The position numbers and the translations under genes are program-made. Below are positions 42,401-54,400 of a stretch of DNA of 64,000 bases, piece after piece (positions within the stretch are counted from its first letter, which is position 1; every line of letters starts with the position of its first letter). The notes beneath the pieces were generated by a model. It did not search any database and had not been told where the DNA came from. It was given only the letters and a program-made list of their open reading frames with translations. Source of the DNA: Kryptolebias marmoratus. Lineage: Eukaryota; Chordata; Actinopteri; Cyprinodontiformes; Rivulidae. The stretch lies in NCBI RefSeq assembly GCF_001649575.2, contig NC_051449.1:10803293-10867292 (forward strand). Direction: 5' to 3'.

Positions 42401-45400
42401 CATAATGCTGGTGCGCTGGAGTAATGCCCGCAGCTGCAGAACAGATGTGCATCCCTGTTATTGGGTCTAATCAAGCAACCAGACTGTCCCAAACTGAGGC
42501 TTTCAGTCAGAGATGCTAGGCCAAAAAGGTTGAAGTTCTACAAATTTTTTGCAATTGCACACAAATTTTTCCAGCCAGTTCTGTTACGATTAAACATGTG
42601 CAGTGGTTTTCTGTCATGATTTAGTTTTAATAAAACAAAGTTTTACAAATAAATTCAGAACAAATTTATATTTACAGTACGACATTTATTATAACACTGA
42701 CTCATTAAATGTTTCCTTTCCCTTGAATGCAATCCAGTTGGATAAAAAAATATATGTCTAATTGAAACAAATAGGCTATAGAATTAGGCATATTTACTTC
42801 TAGTGTGTAAAAAGCATCCAGCGTGATCTTTGGTACTTACTTATCTTCAGTGAAGCGGCCATGAGTGGAGACACACAGCACCTTCGGCTCCACATACTCA
42901 GTGGAGAAATCTTTGGCTGGCACTGCATACACTTTATACTACACAGGGAAACAATTTCACTGAAAACATCAGGCCGCTACACACAGTAGATATTAAGTTT
43001 ATTATTATTTTCCTCACCAGAAGGAGTGACGTTGTGGAAGTGTGCAGAATAATCTCCGTCCGGTGAGAAAGCTGCAGCGTCGCCACTTGATTTCTGCTGT
43101 TCACCGCCACGCTCCGGCACAGAGTGCTGCATGGGTCGGCACACAGAGCAGATGAAAACACTTAACTTCAGTTCTCAAAAAAACTGCAAAAATAAATACA
43201 GATTCAAAACAGATAAGACATGAAAGCAACTGACCTGAAAGCGCAGCTGTAAATGTTGGCCCTGGCTAAGATCTGGCCTTCTGACTGACCGCTGATCAGT
43301 ATGTTGACGTTCTGGACGTTATCCACCTCGCTGGCGTACTCCAGAACGAGAGCGTACAGGCCTGGATGAGGCACGCGCAGGCTGAGCTCCAGTCGGGACT
43401 ACAAGATACAGAACAGGAATATTTTTAGACGATGGAATTTTGACACTCCACATATAATATATTAAAAAAAAAATTCAAGAGTTTTTAGCTCAAGTATTTA
43501 ATCTTTTTTGGGTTCCATTCACAAACCATCAAGTAAAGTTTTGTGTTTACTGAACCTGTCTCCCGTTGAGAGCGGCCATGTCCGGGTGATCGGGGGTGGG
43601 ACGTCGCACACGAGCCTGCCTCCTCTTCCTCCGTCCACTCCGGGTGGTGAGTCTTCCCTGCGAGCCGAGCACAGAGCTGAAGCCATCCATGGCTATGTGT
43701 TTATACAGCAGGCAGCTACAAGACACATAAAAACCAGAAGAAATTATTATATCCTGCAATAAAAGAAAAACAGGAAATTATCGAATAAATTCAAAATAGG
43801 GCTTTACTTTGCATCTGTGTTTGCTGGGGGTCGATATGTGCAGGGCTCGGTGATCTCTTCCTGCAGCAGAGAAGCCTCGTAGTAATCCCGAGGAAGCAGC
43901 ACCAAATAGTCCTGATGTAGGAAAGTGACAAAGAATTTCACATTTACACTGACAGTCGCTAATTTACATCAAAATGAGACGATTCGTTATGAAGCAGAGG
44001 CAGTCTAACTCTTGTGCTTTACTTTTTTTTCAATCAGAAGCTGCACCTGCGTTTTGTTTCTTACGAACTCACCAAGAGAACCCCCTGAGCCCTTATGTGA
44101 ATGATCCATTTCCCAGGATTCAGTGCAAAAGGCTCAACAAAGCCCTCTCCTGGGACTGTGACGAAGGATGGGGAGGGACTCGGAGGGAATATTACTTCTT
44201 TGCTCTGATCAGGCCCTGCAGGGCAGCGAGCACAGAAAACTGCCATGTCACAAAAGGCTAAATCAACACTGAGACACATAATGAGTCCAAATACGTGTAG
44301 GGATGGGTTAGAATTGACAGTTTGATGGTAACTAGTAGCACTGTAAGAGGCAGCCTTACCTGCAGAGCCTCTGTTAGTGGTAGTCCTGATGCTACCAGGC
44401 ACACTGATGCTGCTGGGGTTAATGAACCGCAGAACCACGCGGAACAAGTTCTGCCCGCTGCCTTTGGGATCAACATGCACTGTTACTCTGACGTCACTCT
44501 GCAGGGATGACAGTTACACACTGACTGCGGTGGGTTGGAGCACACGTCGATGACGAGGGGTCGTTAGGAGGAAGAATGGCGTTAGGGCGAGCGGAGAGCG
44601 ATCAGAGCGGGGTTACTGAGCAGGCAGGAAGCGGGGGTGAAAACACAGTTAAAGCAAAGCAGGCCCTTCACTTACAGTCACAGCAAGCTTCAGCTCCGTC
44701 CACCACCAAGATCCGTGCTCTCACCACCCCCGTGTGTTGGGGTGCGGAGTAGCGCATTAGAATGTGGAAGGGTCCAGGAAAGCTGAGGCTAAGCGTTAGA
44801 ATCACCTCCGGCTGAAGACAGAGAGTGTTAGTTCTAGGAGCTGATTCCCAGGTCAGCTGTGAAACAACAGGAGGCTGTGCGCTTCGTGGATGGATTTGAT
44901 GTGCAGACGCAAAAGCAAAAAGATTTATCGTGGCATCAGAGTGGACTAAGAAAAGAAACCTGCAGGACTAGTACAGCCACAGATAATCCAGGAAATAAAC
45001 TCCTTCAGGCGGCGCTGTGATTCTCACATCAAACGTGTTAATATTAAAAGGCCAACCTGAGCAGGTGACATTATGGCGTAACCTCTCCAGCTGAATTCTG
45101 GGAATTCTTGGGGGTCGAACCCAAAGCGTACTGGTCTGGCGTTTGGTGTGGTACCATCCTCCACCTCAAACTTCAGCTGGTGCAGGGTGGGGATATAGTA
45201 GCTGGGTGCTGGCCTTATCAGAGAAAAACATGTTTAATGTCATACATAAATGATGTATTTCTTTAACAAATAAAAGAATCTCAAGGAACTATCTTACTCT
45301 GTGCATCTTTGGCCAACTATATTTCTCCGACACTGACACTGTCCAGACCTCTCATCACACGCCGTGTCGATTGTACCCCCCACATCACACTGACAACCTA

Positions 45401-48400
45401 TCAGAGGAAAACATGGACTGACAGGTAATCTAACAGCAAGCTGATAAACACTCAATGTGGCTGAAAGTTTGTTTATCAACTGAATCGATTTAGCTCCACT
45501 TTCCTATTTTTCTGCTTCTGATTAAAACCATTAGGGGTCAACAAAAAAGAAAATACTGCAATATTACTGTGTATATTCTGCAAATATGTCTTCAAAACCT
45601 AAATATTAAGGCTTAAAACAGCACCAAAGGTCTCGAATGCTACCATAACATATATAACACAGTTTCAGAACTGAATGTGAAGAGGCAGCTGACCATTTTG
45701 TATGTGCTTTACACCGGTTTACTGAGAAACTAATGTCTTTTTTTTTAAATATTAGTTTCCAAAAATCAAACAAAATAAACATTTATGTGCATTTAACTCA
45801 ACCTAACTAAAAAATATATTAATTGTCCTGCCTCCTCATATATTTTTGTGCAGCTAACTGTATTTATCTGCATATTATTCATGCTTTCTAAGAAGGTTTC
45901 AAGAAGTTTTGATCACTACAATAAGTGTGCATGCTCAGATCTAAGACATATACAACAGTTTCTAGGATAATAAATGTTATTAATTGTGACTGTTTTCCCA
46001 GATTTATGCTACTTTAAACTGGCTTTGTCTCCTTCTTGATAATTCCCTTTTCAAAAAGATAAGTGTAAATGCTTTACAAAGATATCCATCACTGACTCAG
46101 CTTCTTTTTTTTTTTGTCACAGATGTGGCTTCAGGTGTTTTGGGAAGTGATTTACGGATGCCTGCGCATTCAGGCTGAACTTCTTCCCTGTGTTTTTTGT
46201 TGATCATTGTGGGTATTGGGAAAAAATTATCTCTGCTATTTATCTAACTGTCTTTGGGACCTCTGTGCAAAAGGTTAAAAAAAGATAAGATGAAAACACA
46301 GAGGAGAAATGTGACGGCAAAGATTTTTTAGCCTTCACTGGTGAAACATTATGAAGGACTTTAGGGAAACTTTAGCTGTGCACATAAGGTTAGAATTTTT
46401 TAAAAAGCCATAAAAGTGTTCTTGTAGTTCATTTAAAAAAAGCATATTGTATACTTTTATTGCAGGTTATACAGATGTGGACAAGAGCAAGATTGGTCAT
46501 TTAAAAAGTACTGAAAACAAAGAGGAAGAAACACAAATTATAGTTGTACAAATATGCTTATTTGAGCTCCCCTTCTTTTTATTTATAGTACTGACATCAA
46601 CTTCTATTATCAGGACTGTAGGAAAAAGAGTTCAGCATCATTATGAGAGTTGTGGCAAAGAATTATCTTCTTTCCTCCCATAAAGGATGATCCAGTGCAT
46701 CCTTCACTTATTAATAAATCATAAAAGAAGCAATGAACTTCTTTGTTTTCTATTTAAGTAAAAAAAAACAGCTTTTATCTCAGATGCCATATAAACACTT
46801 TCACTCAGTTAGTAAGTTTTAAACTGAGCCATCCTTTGCCTTTAACTCATAATGCGGCAGCTTCTGACACTGGCCCATTCTAACTCTGTCTTGACTCGGG
46901 CCTTTTCGCTTCCTCACCCCCTCCAGCTGACATTAACGTTGTGAGTATTATTCATGTAAATCAGATCTGAGTTCATTCCAGCCTGAAGGATAAGCCCCTG
47001 CTCTGACGGGTTAGAGATCAGGAGCAGAAGCTTTGTTACAGATGAGAGGTTTCAGGATGACCTGAATTATCCTCCTCTGCAGTTTTTCTTTCATTTTTAT
47101 CTACGCTTACAAGCTGTTGAAAGGCACTCTTACCTTGACAACCAAAATAATTCTTCTTTTGCAGGAGAAAGTAGCCATCCTTGCAGGAGTCACATGCGTG
47201 GCCACAGGCGTTCGGCTTACAGTGACACTGGCCACTTTTCTGGACAAACAGATCGGCAAGCAGAAAACTTGAAGCAATGCCCTCTAAGCTTTTTAAAGTC
47301 TTTACATCCACACAGCATAATGTAATCAGACAGAGATGAATGGGTTTGAAAGTTTGTCACCTGTTCACATTCTCCAACGCCACTCAGCGTCCCTTTCGGT
47401 TCACACTGACACTCTGGTATGAGGGGACAGAGAGGGGGGGGGGACAGGTTATGAGACTGTAAGGTGGGACATGCGGTGAATAGACTCTGATTACAGGCTT
47501 TTCCAACATTCACAGGTGAAACCCAACAACACAAAACCCTTCAATGTTCAGAGATCTGCACATCAAAGGTCCACAAGCACAGATTACTGCACAGGGAAGA
47601 AACAGGGAAGAAAAAAACTTTCCCTGAATATCCGGCCACAGTAAACCTGAGGCATTCTTCAGATATTAAAAAGGCTTCTTGTCTCTTCAGGCGGAGTGGC
47701 AAAGATAACAATCTCACAAGAGAGCAGAACTGTAACACAAGACTGGAAGAAGCCTGGTGCTAAATAATAAACACAACCTTTTGTTTTCTTCAATATGACC
47801 TCTTTTTACGTGATTAAGGCAAACATTTTGTGCCATATGGTTTAAATGAGGACAGTCAGGGTGCATACTGGATACAGAATGAAATCTCACACTTCTGGTT
47901 GAGAACTGTACCAGGAGTTATTCTTCTTCTCCTCCCCCCCCTGAGGGACAGGAAAGCCGAGCCTGTTGACAGGGGTATGTTGACATATTCTTGGGTAAAA
48001 GGTTTCATATCAGAGCCTTGTCGGACTGCTTCTGGCAACATGACAAGCTGGTTAAAAATGGGGTCATGAATAATCCTGTTGGAGGAGAAACAGGGTCCTT
48101 TTTTTTAAAAGACTAAGCCAGCTAAGCTTTTGATTTTTGTTACCTCTGCATTTTTCACAACTTGACACCAATTCCTAGTTTTTTTTATTATTATAATTAT
48201 TATTATTTCTGGTGACCCACCGACGCAGCCATGAGGGTTTTCTGCAGCGAGGTTCCAGTAGAGAGGTTTACACCTGTCGCACAGCGTTCCTTCTACGTTC
48301 GGTTGGCAGCGGCAGGAACCCTGAAACAACAGACAGGAAATCTAAGAAGTGTTGAGACTGGAAGCTCCCGCTGGAAGACGGGATACATTTGCTCATTATC

Positions 48401-51400
48401 AGATTGATGAAATCAGTCATGAGGGCCTGATTTGTATGACAGAGCAGGTACTTCATGCTGGAAACCAGCAACTTTACGTTCATTCTTTTATGCACAGTAT
48501 GAGTTAAAAGTAGAAGCATTCAAATAAGTAATCGTCATCGTCCACTGCCAAAGGCGAAAGGTCCCTATAACTCATCAACTCTGTCACGAAGGGGCAATAT
48601 GCATTTCTTCAAGGAATGCTAGGCCTTTAAATACTTCATGTGATTGTTGTTTCTTCCTCTTTAAAATGGAAGGAAGCCTCTTTTCCTTTTTTAATTCCCT
48701 TCGCGTCTAATGTTGAAAAGCATTTTCTTGTTTTACAGTTTGATAATCTGACCAAAGTTCAGCTGCAGGACTATTAGTCCGAGGGAATCCACACCCAGGT
48801 CGTGTTGGAACGACTTCTCGTTTTCCAGGCTGACAGGAACTCGAGGGAGATGCGGCTGAGATGAACTGAAAGTAAAGTTTGCTGTGATTTTCTTACCGTT
48901 TGAGGATCCGACACGTCTGTTCCTGCTGTGTTGCACACGCTGATGGATGCTGAAAATTTGACGCACAGTAAAAGAATGTTAAAAAAAAAGTCAGAAACGA
49001 GAGGGAAAATATGACAAAGACAAAGGCAGCTGCTTTGATATATTAAAAGTAGTTTTTTAGTTTAGCTTTTTCTTTTGCTGAGCCTCATCAAAAGCATTTT
49101 AGCTTTAATAAGTCTGAGTTAAATGCTGACTGATTGTGCCCATGCATTAAATCTTTCTAGCAGATCCTACCTGAGCACTGGGGGAACCTGAGCCCAGAGG
49201 CACAGTAATCACACTGCTGGCCCGTCACACCCTGCAAACACAGGCACTGGCCCGATAGCGGATTACATGTTGTTCCATATGAGCCTTCTCGTGAGCACTG
49301 GCAAGCTGGGGATGAACAGAAAGCAGAATTTGTACTCCTGCTATAATATATTTTGATTCACATGAAAACCAAAGTTCGTCAGGACTGTAGAGATGAGCCT
49401 GTTTATTTTAAGAATCACATTTTCTGAAGCGATTCCCAGATGTTTATTTTTAGGAATCCCATAAATTCACTTCTCTCCATCTGCATCAATGTGAAAAATT
49501 AGCACAAAGGACTAAATAGGATTTTAATGGACCGTGTGGGAGAGTGAAGTTTTTGTGCTCCCGTGCCAAGAGAAAAGCTCAAAGTGAACGCACAGAAAGT
49601 CACAGCTTTATTTTTCTTCCTACGAGGATTAAAATCCTAAACGTTTGACAAAAAAGGTGACTGGACTTTTTTTATGGAGCTTTTTGATAACATTTCATTC
49701 AGTTAGTTTCTGGATGAAAACTGGAAAGTGCAGAATTTCAAGCTTCAAAACAACCCTCAGGAGGGAGAGTGATTTGGTTGTGAGTTTAGCTTGCATGAAC
49801 AGAGCAACTCACTGCAGTTTTAAAGCCTGAAGCTCAAACCTTTTAACAAGAACTGAGGAAGCTCCTTGGATGAGAAGCGAAAAAACTCCTAGGATGTTCC
49901 ATGTCCTAGATCAGTGGTTCCCAGTGCTGGAGCTGGACCCCACCAGGGGTCACAAAGGGTCAAGTTTGGGGTCTTGAGATTATTTCCAGAAACAAAATTA
50001 AATTTGATAATAATGGTAGTTGTCATCATTATGCCCTCGTTTAATTGGCTTAAATGCAATGTTTGCAAACTTTAGCCAAAGATAGTCGGGGTTATTTTGT
50101 GGGTCGGAAGCTGAAAAGTTCTGGAACCACTGATCTCGACCAACACAGATCAGAACCTCACTCACCGGCACAGTCTGGATACCCGTAGTAACCCGGTGCA
50201 CACTGGTCACACTCCTGTCCCGCGTAGTTAGGGAGGCAAATACACTGACCGCTGGGATCACACACACCTCCAGCCACACCGGCCCCATCACAGCGACAGG
50301 CTGAGAGAAGAAACAATCAAACTGAACCCAATCAAATCATTTCAATCTTTAACTCTATCTTAGCTTAAAAAAATAAAGTCACCGTTAGGTTTTAATTTAA
50401 ACCTAACACATGATGATGCTGGATATTTTATGTGTTTTGGAAAATTAGTTGAGCAAAAATATTCAAGATTTTGAAAAATAATGCGTGGAAACTCAGTCCA
50501 ACGAAGAGGTGAGGTACATGGCTCAGAAAGGTAAACATCTTCTGGGTCAAACAGGGAGAACGTTAAAAACATCCTGATTATGAGGATATTTCTTTTTTTT
50601 TTTCATTTTCTGTTTCTTTTTCCCATACATATAGCTGATTACCATAATCCTGCAAACCTACTTAAGTCATGTAAAAAATAGTAAAACCAACAGATCAAAT
50701 TCATTAACCTCTAATGTGTAACAACTATTTAAAAACATCTGTATTGGTCAGACTGCCATGTAAAAACAAAACTAGGTTTACCTTTAGAAATGAACATTAT
50801 GGTTTACATTCATATTAACAAGTAACATTAGATGTTTGGGTTTTTTTCGTCCTCATTCTGCATCTCTCTCACCCTGGCAGTTCGGGAAGGAGTGGTACCC
50901 GGGTCGACATCGGTCGCACCGCCTCCCCTCCACTTCCAGACGGCACAGGCAGCGTCCAAACGCATCACACCGGGTGTACGCCGTCCCTTTGTAGTCACAG
51001 TTACATGCTGCACACAAACACGTCGGGAAATATTTATTCTCACAGCAGAAACAAACCATTTAAATACAAGAAAATTCAAGTGAGCTACTCTGATAAACGA
51101 TGAATCCATAATTAGCTTCAAGCACCACCGTCCGATGAGCTTCTCTCACGTTGTGGCCCACAGTGGTACAGATACGACTTTGCAGAGCCTCGCCTGGCGT
51201 TGGTATGTGAACAGGCTTGGCACCAGGACTGAGGCGTTACCAAAGAGACCGCCACAGTAAAGCAGCTCCACTACAGTAAAATCAGCTTTTTTAGAGGCTG
51301 GTGATGAAAATTTATCTTACAGGATAAAAAAAAAAGTTGTTTATACTAAGTAAATATTGAGATTACAGAAAAAGACATGAGGTTTAAGGTCTTTTTTTTT

Positions 51401-54400
51401 ATATAGAAGCAACCATATTAGTCAAAACGAAACCAGACAAAAGAATTTCAAACAGAGGCCACAACTAATATTAGCCTGATTAGTTCTCACTGAAGAGTCC
51501 CAAATGACTGCAGCTACCAGGAGACCACTTGAGGTTAAATCCCCTCAGACGGACCACATCTTTTCTCGTTGTTACTCCGAACAACTGCGTGTTATCTGCC
51601 GTACATTCTCGTGTTATGCCAGTATTCTCGCCATCCCATCAAACCCAAACGCAACAGAGAACAGGCTTCAAATGGCCTTCGAACATGACCTCACACATTT
51701 ATACTTTAAGCCTTCAGGCGACTGAACTCCAGCACACGTTCTTCACCTAAAAGCAAGCTCAGTCAGACTCAGTGGTACCAAGCGGGATCCTCTGCCGTCG
51801 GTTTTACCAGCCTGCACTCTTCCTCCAAGTTAATGTGAGCCATAAAGTGGCCAATAAAACGCAAAGCTTTTCTAAGTTGTGTTTTCATGGACAGAAAAAA
51901 TGCAAATGAACAAGCAATAAAAAAAGCAGCACGACCATAAAAATCTCTTTATCTCAGGTCTAACCAGACTCACGCTGACAGCTGGGTGGGTTGAAATAGC
52001 CTGACGGGCAGGGAGTGGGTTCTACACGAGGAGAGGAAAAAGAAAAAAAACTGTTTACGCGTAAAACAGAATTGTGTTGTGACAAGCTACGAAATTCTGC
52101 TCACTGAACTTACCCACAATAGGGCCTGCAGGAGACTTGGTGGTTGTCAGGTATACGGGGTATTCTAAGTACAAAAAAATTAAACAAATTAAGATCTCCA
52201 GTTATTGGAGACTGTAATTATGCCTTATTAGCCGACATCAGTCATAGTCTGGAAAAAGAGGCAATCATCAAGGCTGAGCTAATGGCTAGTCAAACGAGGG
52301 CTCACTTTATATTGGTTTTCAGGCTAATGCAAAAGTGTAGACATTTCATATTAGCTAATATAGCATTTTTTCACACCCCGTATGACATTTTTTGAGATGT
52401 CATTTGCCTATCCTGGAGGACTTCTGCCTCTTTCTCCATACTCTATGCTCGATGACTGATAAGGTGCAAACTATTGATAACTATTTACCAAAACATCACT
52501 TAAAAAAATGACTAGACAACTTATCCTGTAGTAGAGAGCTCTTTGAACAAATATTCTCTTTGGAGAAACAGAGTTTAATTCTGACAAGATTGGCAAGCTA
52601 ATGGCTAGTCAGAGTGGGGTCAAGAACAGTTGTTTGAAAACCACTTTGGTTTGGACCCTGCTCAGACTAGACATTAGCTCGTTAAACCGTTCCGTATTAA
52701 ACTCTAAAGTCCTCTAAATGGAGGTCACTCAAGGAGCTATCTACAACAGGTAAGATGCTAACTGTTCATAACCTCTTCACAGAACCCCCGCTTCAAAAAA
52801 TCTGAACCATTGTTTTAATATTTGACCTATATTAGACAACAGAGAAGTATCTGTTGAATCCCAGATATCCTGCTAATAAAAGTCAACATGGTAAGTCTGG
52901 TTTTTCAGTGCTCACTGGCTTAAGATAAGAAAGACCACTTAATACCACAGAGTAATAAATCTTTTACCTGTAAATGACAAATAAATTGAAGTTAATGACA
53001 TGGGGTACAACAGACCTTAGGCAGATCTGAAAACCATGAGTCTGTTCAGTTCTGAGTGTTTTATGACTTCATTTTTCTTGGTAAATTAGATCATTAGGAA
53101 AAATGGGACTCTTTACATGCCACGTTATGACAGTTAATTAATAACCATTTAAATTTTAAACATAAATAACAAAAAGAAGCCTTTTTTTAGGCAGAAATTG
53201 CATGAAAAGTGGATGTCTGTCAACGAGAAAGCCTTAGATGAAACATCAAACATCACTTTAAGAGATAAAGTCTTATCTTTACGCTTCTGCAGACTGCTGA
53301 GTCTGTGCCAGACGATACGGGAAAATGTTCTTTGTGTGTCAGATTTCATTTGTTTATGTGAAGTGGTGGCATGAGGAATGCGCAATAAGACAAGACAAAT
53401 CTTCAGCGTGTGGAAGCGCCCCCTCCATGTGTTGCCCTACGGCAACAAAACCACGCTCCTTACAAATCTTATTTATCTTGCAGGAGGGAAAAGTGACAGA
53501 TGATGAAGGTTTTGTGATAACTCAAAGCACTGGGGTTAACTTTGTCTTAAAGTCTCAACATGAGAACTTACAGGTTCGATGAACCTGTGAATAACACTCC
53601 TCTAAAAGCCTCACATGGACTCATAAAAAAAGAATAATAGGAAGCAGCTTAAATGTTTGAGTGAAACTCTGCTTACGAATGCACAGGGGGTAGTGATGGT
53701 GTCCGTCAGCACAGCGATCACAGTTTTCTCCAGAATATTGGGGCTTACAAAGACATCTTCCTGAACCCATTTCACAATGCGCTGTAGTCCTTTCATCACA
53801 GCTGCAGGCTAAAGGGGAGATTTTATGAAGGATTAATGAACAGTTTGACCATTTAATTGGGTGCAGCTAACATACACACTGATACTGACAGTAGAACCAG
53901 CACAAATAGAGTATCGGCACATACCAACTAAACATCTATGCAGTTGTAATGCAAGCTAAAATAGCTTAAAATGAAATGTCAGTTAATATCGACAGTCTCA
54001 GCATCTTCCCCTGCTAAGTTGATGTAATTGTGTTTCCGAATAAGATGGTTTACTTTTCAAAGTGTTCAGGGCAAGCCATTTAATTCCTCTACTTTGTCAT
54101 GTCCAAATACAACTGCATGCTATTTATACCACAAAGAACAGCTACACAGGATCTGAGTAAGGTAAACAATAGTGAAGCTCAGTTCAGACATAGTACAGGA
54201 GTGGTGCCACTTGTGCCTGCCTGAAACAATGAGCTTAAGCCTGTCTATTTCAGCCTCACGGGTTACTCTCACAAACTGCAGGTCCTCGGTGGTGGGACGT
54301 GACTCAGATCTATGCAGCAACAATCAAATGTTGGGATACGATTGAAGCGCTAAATTACACCCTGCGATGTGTTAGAAACACTGAAACTGTTGGAAGAATA

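Larger units (their letters stand above)
40306..45213 (-). other. lama3: lama3 exons for domain IV region
   Basis: Exons 45057-45213, 44360-44498, 44073-44215, 43808-43911, 43556-43715, 43235-43398, 43018-43126, 42841-42938, 41870-42068, 41607-41733, 41303-41451 and 40306-40421. They match the human LAMA3/LAMA5 globular segment between the two LE arrays: [63 protein letters not shown] and [11 protein letters not shown]. Two basic clusters (RKRRQ in 43556-43715 and RQRRQ in 41870-42068) are not in the human protein as I recall it. A second version of exon 44360-44498 lies at 44676-44811 and has its own entry. Confidence 0.9.

Noticed and set aside
43547..43762. Open frame on the + strand opposite the RKRR exon
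   Set aside because: It is the antisense shadow of lama3 exon 43556-43715.
54120..54323. Open frame on the - strand with a charged segment near 54240-54310
   Set aside because: No match to laminin at this position, no paired splice sites that keep the frame, and flanking exons 55175 and 53677 already join correctly.
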